Source: Cytophagales bacterium (GTDB lineage: Bacteria; Bacteroidota; Bacteroidia; Cytophagales; Spirosomataceae). From it: DNA of 64,000 bases. A program made the translations under genes and the position numbers. Shown here one piece after another: positions 46,655-56,070 of this stretch (within the stretch, counting starts at the first letter, position 1; the number at the start of each line of letters is the position of its first letter). The notes under the pieces are model-generated. The model made no database searches. It saw only the letters and a list, made by a program, of their open reading frames with translations, and was not told the origin of the DNA. Where the stretch lies: the NCBI GenBank assembly GCA_013298865.1, contig JAAFJL010000001.1:39739-103738 (forward strand), read 5' to 3'.

Positions 46655-49600
46655 TTATCTATTAATGATGATTCTTCTTGTAAAATCAAAGCCATCAGCT
46701 TTCAAACGTAAAAGGTAATCACCTTCTATTTGATTTCTCAAATCAACTAATAATTTACCAGAAATTACATTCACTTTTCCTGTATAAATGATTCTTCCTA
46801 AGATGTCATACAAAATGATTTCTGCATTTGTCCAGTTTTCTTTAGTCTCGATTGTCACCACACCTTGTGAAGGATTTGGATAGATAATAAAACCTTTGTT
46901 ATCTGGATTTTCAGCAAAAGTATAAGTTGCTGGGGCAGAGAAACAAGTTAACGTGCCACCTGGAACTGTATAAACCAATCTTCTTCTTACTGAATATGTA
47001 GCATCTTTATTAGCTTTGATTAGTTCTGTTGTAGCACCACTCTGGACATCAGCACCTAATTTCCATTCATAGTCAGTTCCTACTGGAGAATCAACCGCTT
47101 TCAATGTATATGCACCATCCAAAATAATTCTTGGTGTTACAGGATTATCCTTTTTCAAAACAGTAATTACATTTGAACGAGGCGACACACATGAAGTATT
47201 AGCTGCATTATTAGCTTCATTTACAAACGTCAATGTTACACTGAAATCTCCTGACTGAGCGATTGCAATACTTGAAGTTGTCTGGTCATTATTCCAAAGA
47301 AGTTTACCAGCGTCAGCAGTAGCAACTAAATTCACTTTACTACCATCACAGAATGTCACTGGACCATCTGCTGCAATTACTGGAGCTTTTGGCAATTCAT
47401 AAACCTTCACAGTTACAGGGTCTGAAGGTGGTGATGTACAAGTCAAATCATCTGTGATAGTCACCGTGAGTGTCCTTGAAGTTTTGATTGTCAAAGTCCT
47501 CGTATTATCACCAGTTGACCAATTGTATTTTGTTCCGCCACCTTGCAATGAAGACGAAGTAAGGACTACGTTCTTGTCTGCACAAAAAGTAGTTGAACCG
47601 CTTGCTGTAATAATTGGTTTTGCAGGAAGTTGATAAACTACCACCTTGAAAGGGTCTGAACTTGGAGACACACAACTATTTTTATCTGTAACCTTTACTG
47701 AATAAGTACCATCTTTTGTAATAGTGATAGTTTTCACTTTCTCGCCTGTACTCCACAGATATGCAACTTCGTTTGATGATGAAATATCTACTTTCCCGCC
47801 ATCACAGAAAGCAGTAATACCACTTGCCGTAATTGTTGGTTTAGCAGGTAATTCATTCACAACAACATTTAATGTATCAGATGGTTTAGAAATACAACCA
47901 TTACTTCCTACAACCACTAAAGCATATTTGCCCGAATTAACAATATTGGCAATACTTTGAGTTGTTGCTCCACTATTCCATTTATAGCTAAAACCAGTGC
48001 TTGATGTAATTGTAACATTGTCACCACGACAAATAACAGGCGTTTTTGATGCAGTAATTATCGGAGCATCAGGCTTAGGTCTGATTGTAACCGCAAGGGT
48101 ATCAGATGGTAAAGAAGTACATCCTTTATTACTTGTAACTGTTAGAGCATATTTCCCTGCTGTTTTGATTTTCCCGATACTCTTTGTAGTTGCACCAGTA
48201 TTCCACTTATAACCGAAGGCATCACTTGATGTAAGAGTAACGGTATCTTCAGCACAAATAGAAGCATTCAAGATAGAAGGCGTGATAGTTGGTTTTGCAG
48301 GTAATGGATTTTTTACTAAGAAAATAGCAACAGAAAGAGGAGATTTACAACCATTTTTGTCTGTTACTCTTACTTGAATATTACCTTGCTTGTTATATGT
48401 ATTAACAAACTTTCTATTAGTCTCAAAATCTTTTACACCATCCAAAAACCATTCAAATTTTTGAATATAGTCTGTACTGTCTGATTGTAAGAATGTCCCT
48501 TTGTCTTCACAAAAGTTAGCATCTGTTGACACCACAGGTCTCGGAGGATTGATTTCCTGAACAACATTTACAGTATTCTTTGATATAACCTCACACGTCT
48601 TACCATTTACAGTATTTCTTAATCTTAGTAAGTAACTACCACCTGCATTAATTGTAATTGCTGGTGAGCCTAAGCCCGATACAGGAGTAAAACCAGTAGT
48701 TCCGTCTCTTTCCCAAGCATAAGTAAAATTAGATGTTACACTACTACTCAACGTTGTTAAACCGTCCTGACAAATACTTGTTTTAGAAGAGTTTGCAAAA
48801 AAAGGAGATGTTGACGAAAGTACTGGTACGGGAGGATTACTTCTATACAATGCTGAATAAGCAGTACGAGTTGTACTTTCATAATTTCCTAAAACACAGG
48901 CTGCATAAAAAGTTTTATTAGCTGTAAGTTGTAAAAATACAGTTTGTCCTTGTGCTAAAAAACTTCCACCTGTTGGTACATCATACCAACGTACAAAAGT
49001 TGGATCTGGACATCCACCTGCTGTTAATAATACAGAACCTCTATTATCTGATGCGGTTGCACAAACAGCTTGTGGAGCATTTTCAGAAATACTCTGTGGT
49101 GGACCTGGCACTGGAAAGGCTTCAATAACGAAACTTTGTGGTCCACTCTGGCATCCGTTAGCATTACATTGTACATTGTTTGTATATTGAACCGCATTCG
49201 GAGTTGCACTATTGAATGGTCCAAAAGTACGTGGGTTCTGATTACCAGGTAATACTGTGTTTGAAGCATCTGACCAAACTACTGTCCCTGCACAATTTGT
49301 TGCAGTAATTGAAACCGTACTGGTTGCACCTGTTGCTGTATAAGTTGGAACAGTTGGCGGTGATACTGCTACTTGCGGAGAAATCGCTAAAGAACCTGTG
49401 CTTCCATCCGACCCCGAAACATTTAATGTTCCTGCTGGAACAGATGCCGTGAAGGTTACAGTAGTTGATGCACCTGTTGCTGGTGAAATTGTCGGCGGTG
49501 TTGATGAACTTCCACCAACATAAGACCAAGTATAAGTAACCCCAGTTACAGGAGAAGCCACTGAATAAGGCAAACTTCCTGTCTGACAAGGAACTCCTGT

Positions 49601-50104
49601 ACCCGAAATGGTAACCACAAGCGGAGCGGCAGTTGTAGCAAAAGCAAAAGAAGATACTGCACTGAATACAGTTGCTTGAGTAACTGGACCTCCGTTGCCT
49701 TGAACAGTACTAATAGCATCGTCATATTCCACAACTGCATAAACAGTGTAATTTGTTGCTGCTGTAAGACCTGTGAAAACATCAGTTTGGGGTACTCCTG
49801 CTAATGCTACTGTTGGTGAAGCCATGTCTGCCGTTTTAATGGCAGCATCAGTTGGTGCAGGATCTGTTGTTAACCGAACCACAGAGTAAACGGTTCCATT
49901 TCCTCCTGTCAAACTATAAGATAGTGTAACTCCACTTGACGTAATACTACCAGTTGACCCAGATAGAGAAGGTGGCGGTGCAACAATAGTTGCAGAGTGA
50001 TGTGTTGGATTCGTTTCGCCACGTCGATTAGCACCAAACGTAAGTGCTGGAGCTACTGCCAACATGAATGCGGCAAAAAGAATTTTTTTGGTAAGGTTGT
50101 TCAT
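46655..50104 (-). CDS. Large Ig-like repeat protein with T9SS type A sorting domain
   Basis: 1149 residues: signal peptide (1-24, ending TFGAN), a fibronectin-like domain (~40-155), then Ig/PKD-like modules. From ~590 to ~1000 there are at least five repeats of ~75-80 residues, each starting with P-x-K-P-x-I-T-A-S and containing a C-x-D/E-x-x-V-x-L-x-S-S turn, Y-x-W-S/N-T-G and C-x-S-P-x-S-D, where paired Cys could form disulfides. The end (NKGFIIYPNPSQGVVTIETK, ILYDILGRIIYTGKV, EGDYLLRLKADG, RRIIINR) is a T9SS type A C-terminal domain, directing secretion across the outer membrane and surface attachment. It is paralogous to the 1946-residue protein at 57786-63626. Likely an adhesin or matrix protein; no enzyme domain is seen. 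Confidence 0.9.
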   Translation of the reverse strand: MNNLTKKILFAAFMLAVAPALTFGANRRGETNPTHHSATIVAPPPSLSGSTGSITSSGVTLSYSLTGGNGTVYSVVRLTTDPAPTDAAIKTADMASPTVALAGVPQTDVFTGLTAATNYTVYAVVEYDDAISTVQGNGGPVTQATVFSAVSSFAFATTAAPLVVTISGTGVPCQTGSLPYSVASPVTGVTYTWSYVGGSSSTPPTISPATGASTTVTFTASVPAGTLNVSGSDGSTGSLAISPQVAVSPPTVPTYTATGATSTVSITATNCAGTVVWSDASNTVLPGNQNPRTFGPFNSATPNAVQYTNNVQCNANGCQSGPQSFVIEAFPVPGPPQSISENAPQAVCATASDNRGSVLLTAGGCPDPTFVRWYDVPTGGSFLAQGQTVFLQLTANKTFYAACVLGNYESTTRTAYSALYRSNPPVPVLSSTSPFFANSSKTSICQDGLTTLSSSVTSNFTYAWERDGTTGFTPVSGLGSPAITINAGGSYLLRLRNTVNGKTCEVISKNTVNVVQEINPPRPVVSTDANFCEDKGTFLQSDSTDYIQKFEWFLDGVKDFETNRKFVNTYNKQGNIQVRVTDKNGCKSPLSVAIFLVKNPLPAKPTITPSILNASICAEDTVTLTSSDAFGYKWNTGATTKSIGKIKTAGKYALTVTSNKGCTSLPSDTLAVTIRPKPDAPIITASKTPVICRGDNVTITSSTGFSYKWNSGATTQSIANIVNSGKYALVVVGSNGCISKPSDTLNVVVNELPAKPTITASGITAFCDGGKVDISSSNEVAYLWSTGEKVKTITITKDGTYSVKVTDKNSCVSPSSDPFKVVVYQLPAKPIITASGSTTFCADKNVVLTSSSLQGGGTKYNWSTGDNTRTLTIKTSRTLTVTITDDLTCTSPPSDPVTVKVYELPKAPVIAADGPVTFCDGSKVNLVATADAGKLLWNNDQTTSSIAIAQSGDFSVTLTFVNEANNAANTSCVSPRSNVITVLKKDNPVTPRIILDGAYTLKAVDSPVGTDYEWKLGADVQSGATTELIKANKDATYSVRRRLVYTVPGGTLTCFSAPATYTFAENPDNKGFIIYPNPSQGVVTIETKENWTNAEIILYDILGRIIYTGKVNVISGKLLVDLRNQIEGDYLLRLKADGFDFTRRIIINR

Positions 50105-50416
50105 AAGAAAGAACAGGGTTGGGTTTTTAGGTTAAGTACAAATAATAATCATCCATACAAAATATAATTATATTCTGCTAAGATAATGATAATCCATAAA
50201 ATCAGGTACAATTAGTTATTAAACGGCAGGTAAATTTAAAGAAAGCATCGTGATTATCAACATAAAAATCCTCAAACTTTTTAAACGGTCAAGTGAATTC
50301 TAATATCATTTTAGGAAAACTAAAGTCTATCGAATATTCATCAAATAAACAAAACTATCAATATGAATGATTACAATTAATTTTCATGCGTTTACCCTGC
50401 TAATCATTCAAAAAAC
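50105..50416. other. Gene-free upstream region of T9SS protein gene
   Basis: An AT-rich stretch of ~310 bases. It must contain the promoter of the minus-strand gene starting at 50104, but no full TTTG/TAnnTTTG pair was found. No ORF or repeat recognised. Confidence 0.5.
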
Positions 50417-50455
50417 AAAAACGGGTTAATTGAGTACATCAATTAACCCGTTTTT
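50417..50455. terminator. Perfect 17-bp-stem terminator
   Basis: AAAAACGGGTTAATTGA, loop GTACA, TCAATTAACCCGTTTTT: a perfect 17-base stem with T tracts in both directions. It follows copy B of the palindromic element and the end of the reductase gene on the minus strand. Confidence 0.88.
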
Positions 50456-50519
50456 GTTTTTTCTCAGTTTTACAATTTCAAATTGTAAATTTTTTTCATT
50501 TCATTTTTTTAAATTTTTT

Positions 50520-50680
50520 AGTAACGGTGAAATAACAACTTATAAAATTTTAGGATGGCTATTTTAGTGCCAGTTTTATCTACTTTTGAAGCGAATAGCA
50601 TCGCTATTTAATGAAAAAGTAGATGAAAATGGCGGTAAAAGAGTGGCTTAAAAATTATAAGTTGTTGTTTTACCGTTACT
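50520..50680. repeat. 161-bp palindromic element, copy B
   Basis: It starts AGTAACGGTGAAATAACAAC and ends GTTGTTGTTTTACCGTTACT; nearly complete self-complementarity. Compared with copy A, AATAACTTGTAA/TTATAAGCTATT is here AACAACTTATAA/TTATAAGTTGTT, changes on both arms that keep or improve pairing. The apex GCGAATAGCATCGCT is identical to A. Its last base is the first base of the reductase stop codon on the minus strand. Confidence 0.87.
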
Positions 50681-51741
50681 TAATCAATTTCAATTACAAC
50701 ATTAGCTGTTTTCGGATGTGCAACACACGTAAGTATATATCCTTGTTGTAATTCTTTGTCGGTTAGTCCGTCTTCTTCATCTAACTGAACTTTACCAGAA
50801 ATACATTTTCCTAAACAAGCGGTACACATACCCGCTTGGCACGAATAAGGTAAATCAATGTCGTCACGAAGGGCAGCTTCTAAGATGGTTTCGTGTGGTT
50901 TCACCAAAACTTTGTACTCATTACCTTCATATTGTAAAGTTACGGTTTGTTCCTTCAAACCAGAATCTTCTGATTCATCGGCTTCTTTTAGGTCTGGCGA
51001 TGAGAAAAATAATTCTTTATGTATCTGATTATGAGGTACATCAAATATTTTCAGAGCAGATTCTACTTGTTCCATCATTCCTTCTGGACCACAGAGAAAA
51101 TACTCAGCATTGGCAATATCTATGGCAAAATCTTGTTTCAAAAATGTCACCGCAGAGGCTTGATGAATACGTGTTTTGTAGCCTGTCCAAGTATATGATG
51201 GCTGACTCAGTACGTGCAAAACCCTAAAACGTCCTTGATATTTTGCCTCTAATTCTTCAAGTTGTTTTTTGAAGATAACATTCTCTTCATTTCTTGAACC
51301 ATACACTAAAAATACTTTTGTCTCTTGTTCAACAGGTAGTACTGATTTGATAATCGACATCAAAGGTGTAATACCTGACCCACCACCAAAACATACAATT
51401 GTCCGAGACTTTACGGGATTAGGCTCTACCACAAAATTACCCATGGGTTCCATTACTTCTATGGCATCTCCAACTTTCAGATTATCACATAAGTAATTAG
51501 AAACCAGTCCATTATCTACTCTTTTTATGGTGACTGCAATTGAAGCATCTTTATTTGGGGAAGATGACATTGAATAACTACGACGAACTTTCTGACCATT
51601 AATTTCTGGAATAAGCGTCAGGAATTGTCCTGCTTTATAATTAATTGCCTGGTGAATAGGATGCCAAAAAGTAAACGTCATGGTATCTGGCGTTTCTTGA
51701 ATGATTTCTTTTACCGTAAGATGAAAATATTTTGCAGACAT
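50680..51741 (-). CDS. Ferredoxin-NAD(P)H reductase with 2Fe-2S domain (PaaE-like)
   Basis: 353 residues with three domains: an FAD-binding barrel (~1-100, VRRSYSMSSSP being the RxYS flavin motif), an NAD(P)-binding Rossmann domain (~110-235, RTIVCFGGGSGITPLMSIIK, EYFLCGPEGMMEQVESAL) and a C-terminal plant-type ferredoxin (~265-353, LPYSCQAGMCTACLGKCISG ... YILTCVAHP; Cys spacing CX4CX2CXnC). Electrons pass from NAD(P)H through FAD to the 2Fe-2S cluster and on to an oxygenase. PaaE of phenylacetyl-CoA epoxidase has this order, but no paa genes are near; in Bacteroidota such proteins may serve fatty-acid desaturases. Partner unknown. A single transcription unit on the minus strand. Confidence 0.9.
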   Translation of the reverse strand: MSAKYFHLTVKEIIQETPDTMTFTFWHPIHQAINYKAGQFLTLIPEINGQKVRRSYSMSSSPNKDASIAVTIKRVDNGLVSNYLCDNLKVGDAIEVMEPMGNFVVEPNPVKSRTIVCFGGGSGITPLMSIIKSVLPVEQETKVFLVYGSRNEENVIFKKQLEELEAKYQGRFRVLHVLSQPSYTWTGYKTRIHQASAVTFLKQDFAIDIANAEYFLCGPEGMMEQVESALKIFDVPHNQIHKELFFSSPDLKEADESEDSGLKEQTVTLQYEGNEYKVLVKPHETILEAALRDDIDLPYSCQAGMCTACLGKCISGKVQLDEEDGLTDKELQQGYILTCVAHPKTANVVIEID

Positions 51742-51862
51742 TTTTTTGAATTATAAATTAAGAATTGAAAATTATAAATGTAAGTATTTGATTATCAGTA
51801 TTTTATAAAAATTTTAGTAATCATACAGCAATTTTTTTTAAAATCCTGAAAGGATTAAATTT

Positions 51863-51994
51863 GATTAGCCCTGAGTGAAACTCGGGGAAAATGGATTAAT
51901 CTGTGGCTTCAACCCCATTCGGGGTTGAATTCGCTCATTTCTCTATTCCATACGTTTCACGTATAGCTAATCATGTTCGACCTCTCACGAGGTC
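51863..51994. repeat. Multi-hairpin repeat element G
   Basis: An outer inverted repeat GATTAG...GTGAAAC / GTTTCAC...CTAATC (51863-51972) encloses a perfect hairpin CAACCCCATTCGGGGTTG (51910-51927); a further hairpin GACCTCTCACGAGGTC lies at 51979-51994. It resembles the REP-like clustered hairpins common between genes in Bacteroidota. It fills most of the 342-base gap between the DUF5916 and reductase genes. Confidence 0.7.
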
Positions 51995-52083
51995 TTTTGC
52001 CGAAAAAGAAATTGCTGGTAATCATACTAATAAATTTATGTAATGATAACCAACCTACGACCTCATATCTACTAACTAAAAGC

Positions 52084-54366
52084 CTAAACATTCAACCAAT
52101 AAGTCAATTTAAAAACAATTGCCCTGTTTTTGACTTGATACGCTGAATTTGCCAAATAACGATTCCCGAAACTATCATTCGAGAAAGTATCCGTTGCATA
52201 ATAGTTATCAGTATATACAACAAAAAAATCGCTGGCTGGTTTGAATCTCCACTGAAAACGAGCATTGGTGCTGAGGTTATTCGACAAATTATTGTATTGA
52301 ACCAAAGTGCTAAAAAATACACTTCTCGAAAATGAAAAATCTATCTTCGGTCGAATCAAAACCAATTCAGAAGAGCCATAAGGTTGTTTGATATTATTAT
52401 AAGAAGCATCCACCGAAAACACACCATAAGGCTGATAACGATAGAAAATAGACCCATTGATTTGTCTGATAGAACCGCCAAAATAGTCTCCCATACGCCC
52501 TTGAACTGTATAATAAAATTTACGGCGAGCATTAGAAATAAATGACGCTCTAACTTCTGAATAATTATAGTTTGTGCCTTTTTTTAATAGACCTGCACCT
52601 TTGCGAGTAGGGTCAAAATCATCAAAAAGATAGGTATAATTCATTCTGTAAGGTGTAAATCGTAACTGTGCTGAACTTTGGAAACGTATGTTGAAAAACA
52701 AAGGAGAAAAATCCCAATCCAAGGTTTTATTGTCGTTAATTCTCCAGATAAAATCTCCATCTGCTCCAATACCTAATGTGTTGATTAATTGAGACTTAGG
52801 GTAAAATCTATATACTACATTTGGTTCTGTTCTAAAGTAGTTTGTACGGGTAACGTACCCCGTCTGATTTGCTACTCCGTAGTTTTCGCCAACAATTTCA
52901 TAGCCTTGTGCCATACCAAACTTAGGGGAATCGTACTTAACAATAGCGGCTCCTGCATATTGTCCATCCTTACTCACAGGTGTGATAGCTCTGTGATAAA
53001 AAAACTTGCCGTTCCATTTACCATCAGCAGAATTTAAGTTATAATCCAACCCTATGATTCTGGTATAGCCATTAGCGTTTATACCAGCGTTTTCACGTTT
53101 AAGGGTATCATACAACCAGTTTTGTTTGTTCGTGAAAATAACCCCAATGTTCGACCTACTAAAAACTCTTCGTTGAATAGCAGTCACTAAATAATTGGCA
53201 CTCGGTAAATTGAAAGATTCCTTTGAACCCGTCTGCATCGTGAGAAAACCAATTCGCCAATCTTTGTTCAAACGACCACTTAACCGAGTTCCCAAAAGAA
53301 TTGGAATACGCTCGTTTTGGTCAGATTTAGCGTTGTACGCCAAGCCTACTCTTCGTGAGAAAAATGGGGTAATATTATCTAATCCAAAGTTTCCAAAAAG
53401 GTCTGCATTTTCGATAAAAAATTGTCTTTTTTCGGGGAAAGAAACCTCAAAACGACTTAAATTTTGCACCTGTTGGTCAACCTCTACTTGGGCAAAATCT
53501 GGGTTTACTGTAACGTCTAAATTCAGTGAAGGTGTAATGGCTATTTTAGCATCAAAACCTACATTCTGCTCTGTATTGAGGTCTTTTTTATTTTGAATGT
53601 CTTTGTCGATACCACCCAAAATGTAGGGAATGATAGAAATATTTGCCCCAGGTTTTGGTGGAGGATTGTCCCAAATTACCTTTCCAGAAAAGTTGAGATT
53701 ATTTCCACTAAAATTTCTCGGAATTGGTCCCCACGAAGAACGTTCTGCAAATTTTTGACCTTGGTCATATCGTCCAAAATTGACCAACCATTCATTAGAG
53801 TTTTCAGTGACTTTATACCGAATCGTCTTGAAAGGAATCGCAATTTCTACCTCCCAATGATCATCATAATTGATAACTTTTGAATACCATTTATTATCCC
53901 AATCTGTTGAAAGTTCATTACCATTCGCTACCAATCCATCTCGCTGAACGCCCAAAGGACTCACCGCAAAATTGAAAGAATTGAGTTTATCTTTGAAAGT
54001 GTCTAAGTTTACCAGAAAAACATCAGTCGTGCCACTCTGAAAATCTCGTTTCAAAGATTGCACTACATACTTTCGAGGACCTTTGCATATTGCACTGACA
54101 TACAGATAGTTATCGTCGAAAGTCATGCGAGCTTCCGTCTGATTATTTGCTTGTGAAGAATCATAAGGTAGGGATTGGGCAAAATTGGTAGCAATATTGG
54201 CAGCTTTCCAGTCGGCTTCATCCAACTTTCCATCTAAAACAATTTTACCTACTGCTTTCTTGATATGTAGCTGATAATGTTGGTCATTATTCTCAAACTT
54301 TACTTGAGCAAAAATATAAGTAACTGATAGATAGAATATTAGCAGAAAAAATATACGTTTTAGCAT
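52084..54366 (-). CDS. DUF5916 outer-membrane protein with CBM9-like domain
   Basis: 760 residues: signal peptide (1-20), an N-terminal carbohydrate-binding-module-9-like beta-sandwich (~30-215; IVLDGKLDEADWKAANIATN, ARMTFDDNYLYVSAICKG, SFNFAVSPLGVQRDG, HWEVEIAIPFKTIRY), then DUF5916, a large beta-barrel (~230-760; LNLDVTVNPDFAQVEVDQQV, RQFFIENADLF, PFFSRRVGLAY) ending in RAIVFKLTYWLNV with a terminal hydrophobic strand. The protein probably sits in the outer membrane with the sandwich in the periplasm or outside. The biochemical role of DUF5916 is unknown. It stands alone. Confidence 0.9.
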   Translation of the reverse strand: MLKRIFFLLIFYLSVTYIFAQVKFENNDQHYQLHIKKAVGKIVLDGKLDEADWKAANIATNFAQSLPYDSSQANNQTEARMTFDDNYLYVSAICKGPRKYVVQSLKRDFQSGTTDVFLVNLDTFKDKLNSFNFAVSPLGVQRDGLVANGNELSTDWDNKWYSKVINYDDHWEVEIAIPFKTIRYKVTENSNEWLVNFGRYDQGQKFAERSSWGPIPRNFSGNNLNFSGKVIWDNPPPKPGANISIIPYILGGIDKDIQNKKDLNTEQNVGFDAKIAITPSLNLDVTVNPDFAQVEVDQQVQNLSRFEVSFPEKRQFFIENADLFGNFGLDNITPFFSRRVGLAYNAKSDQNERIPILLGTRLSGRLNKDWRIGFLTMQTGSKESFNLPSANYLVTAIQRRVFSRSNIGVIFTNKQNWLYDTLKRENAGINANGYTRIIGLDYNLNSADGKWNGKFFYHRAITPVSKDGQYAGAAIVKYDSPKFGMAQGYEIVGENYGVANQTGYVTRTNYFRTEPNVVYRFYPKSQLINTLGIGADGDFIWRINDNKTLDWDFSPLFFNIRFQSSAQLRFTPYRMNYTYLFDDFDPTRKGAGLLKKGTNYNYSEVRASFISNARRKFYYTVQGRMGDYFGGSIRQINGSIFYRYQPYGVFSVDASYNNIKQPYGSSELVLIRPKIDFSFSRSVFFSTLVQYNNLSNNLSTNARFQWRFKPASDFFVVYTDNYYATDTFSNDSFGNRYLANSAYQVKNRAIVFKLTYWLNV

Positions 54367-54394
54367 TTTATGAAATTAGTTGTTGAATGAATTA

Positions 54395-54402
54395 CAAAGA
54401 TA
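54395..54402 (-). promoter_or_regulatory. -7 box for DUF5916 gene
   Basis: CAAAGATA on the plus strand is TATCTTTG on the minus strand (TAnnTTTG), 29 bases upstream of the ATG at 54366. A TTG lies 16 bases further upstream, shorter than the usual 19-20. Confidence 0.5.
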
Positions 54403-54507
54403 CTGATATTTAATGATTCAATGTTTTTAGGTAAGAAAAGTCCAAAATTTCTTGGAAAAGTAATAAAATATATATAAATTCCTATAAAAATTAAATCAAT
54501 AGATACT

Positions 54508-54954
54508 ATGAACACAATAACACAAATTGAACGTTGGGGAGACGAACATCACCCCGCATGGTTAGATGTTGTAAGAATCATGCTTGGTATTTTTTTATTT
54601 CTAAAAGGAGTTAGTTTTATTAGTGATACCGCCCAATTAAAAGGTATCGTAGAAGGACTCAATGTCAATCTCTGGACGATGGCTGCTGTACATTATGTTG
54701 CATTTGCCCATTTGTTTGGCGGAATCCTTATCACGATTGGTTGCCTCACTCGAATTGCTGTTTGGTTTCAGATACCCGTTTTGTTTGTAGCGGTTTTCTT
54801 TGCCAATCTAAGCAACGGTTTTTCTTTTATGAATTCTGAGTTTTGGTTATCATTCCTCACACTCATTTTGTTGGTGATATTTTGGGTAGCAGGTTCAGGG
54901 AAATTCTCTTTTGACGGTTACGTAAAAAGCCATCCCGTGAATCAGATGAGGTAA
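54508..54954 (+). CDS. DoxX-family membrane protein
   Basis: 148 residues with four membrane helices: LDVVRIMLGIFLFLKGVSFI, WTMAAVHYVAFAHLFGGILI, IAVWFQIPVLFVAVFFANLS and FWLSFLTLILLVIFWVAGSG, plus the G-x-x-L-x-x-G-x-x-T-R motif of DoxX (GILITIGCLTR). DoxX/DoxD-like proteins are linked to thiol or quinone redox chemistry; the function here is not defined. There is no partner gene. The McrC-like gene starts 54 bases downstream on the same strand and may be read from the same transcript. Confidence 0.87.
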   Translation: MNTITQIERWGDEHHPAWLDVVRIMLGIFLFLKGVSFISDTAQLKGIVEGLNVNLWTMAAVHYVAFAHLFGGILITIGCLTRIAVWFQIPVLFVAVFFANLSNGFSFMNSEFWLSFLTLILLVIFWVAGSGKFSFDGYVKSHPVNQMR

Positions 54955-55008
54955 AACGACGAATGAGAGAATTTTTCAAGAAACAATATTAATTTTAGGC
55001 GTGCTAAG

Positions 55009-56070
55009 TTGATTAGCACGCTTATTTTTTGTCCAAAACGAAATCATAATTTGCAAATTCCCATTCAAAATATCTATTATTTGCTTTGCTACGCTTGGGA
55101 TAAGCTGGAGGAGGGAAAAATTGCTAACCATGACATTGATACCAATGCAGATGTTTTAAATCTTTTGGCGAAAGTCTTTGTGAATGGTTCAAAATATTTA
55201 CTAAAACGGGGCTTAGAACATAGTTATAGTCCTCAAATTCAAACAATTGCAGGAATAAAAGGTAAACTTCTATTAACCCAAACGCTCAAGAAACCCATTC
55301 TTCAAAACGGACAAACTATCTGCGAGTTTGATGAATTTACGGTGAATACTTTACCCAATCAAATCCTCAAATCAACCCTGTTGAATCTCCAGAAACTTAC
55401 AGGTTTAGACAAAAAAATACTCCCAGAAATTCGTCAAATTTTATTGCGAATGTCTGATATTGAGAGAATTAGCTTAGAAAAAAAACATTTTCATGAAATT
55501 ACCTTACACCGAAATAATAGTTTTTATGATTTCACGATTAAAGTTGCAGCATTGATTTTTGAAAACCTCTTGGTTAATGAAGAAACGGGGAGTTTCAAGA
55601 TGCAAGATTTTATAAAAGATGAGCGAAAAATGGCTATTTTATTTGAAGCCTTCGTTAGAAATTTTTACAAAAAAGAACTTTCCAATGCAAAAGTTACCCG
55701 TGAAAATCTAACTTGGCAAATGGCTACTTCTGAAGAAAATTCTCAGCAATTTTTACCCAAAATGCAGACCGACATTTCTATTTTTTTCAAAGACAGAAAA
55801 GTGATTTTAGAGACCAAGTTTTACAAAGAAACGCTCCAAAAATATTATAATTCAGAAAAAATACATTCAGAAAATCTATACCAACTTTTTGCCTATCTCA
55901 AAAATCAAAAAGACCCCAACACAGAAGGAATTTTGTTGTATCCTACTGTACAGGATTCATTATCAATGACTTACGTTTATGAAAATCATAAAATAAAAAT
56001 TCAAACCATTAATTTAAACCAAGATTGGCAAGAGATTCGTAGAGAATTATTGGCTTTGGTACAATTATAA
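55009..56070 (+). CDS. McrC-like 5-methylcytosine restriction component, without McrB
   Basis: 353 residues with a TTG start; no ATG occurs in frame before the conserved region, and a later TTG at 55051 would give (M)QIPIQNIYYLLCYAWDKL, the usual McrC opening. The N-terminal ~200 residues match the McrC fold (LKRGLEHSYSPQIQTIAGIK, FDEFTVNTLPNQILKSTLL). The C-terminal part is a PD-(D/E)xK nuclease: LPKMQTDISIFFKDRKVILE (Asp, then Glu-x-Lys in LETKFYKE) and SENLYQLFAYL. McrC normally cuts methylated DNA only with the GTPase McrB, which is not next to it. The neighbours are DoxX and heptose kinase. It converges with the latter by a 6-base overlap. Confidence 0.82.
   Translation: MISTLIFCPKRNHNLQIPIQNIYYLLCYAWDKLEEGKIANHDIDTNADVLNLLAKVFVNGSKYLLKRGLEHSYSPQIQTIAGIKGKLLLTQTLKKPILQNGQTICEFDEFTVNTLPNQILKSTLLNLQKLTGLDKKILPEIRQILLRMSDIERISLEKKHFHEITLHRNNSFYDFTIKVAALIFENLLVNEETGSFKMQDFIKDERKMAILFEAFVRNFYKKELSNAKVTRENLTWQMATSEENSQQFLPKMQTDISIFFKDRKVILETKFYKETLQKYYNSEKIHSENLYQLFAYLKNQKDPNTEGILLYPTVQDSLSMTYVYENHKIKIQTINLNQDWQEIRRELLALVQL

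Noticed and set aside
7211..50680. The 160/161-bp palindromes as integron attC sites
   Set aside because: attC sites also conserve fold over sequence, but they need GTTRRRY/RYYYAAC core sites at the ends. None of the four copies has these, and no integrase or cassette array is present.
52084..54366. DUF5916 protein as a TonB-dependent receptor
   Set aside because: It is a large barrel, but it lacks a plug domain and TonB box and begins with a CBM9-like sandwich.
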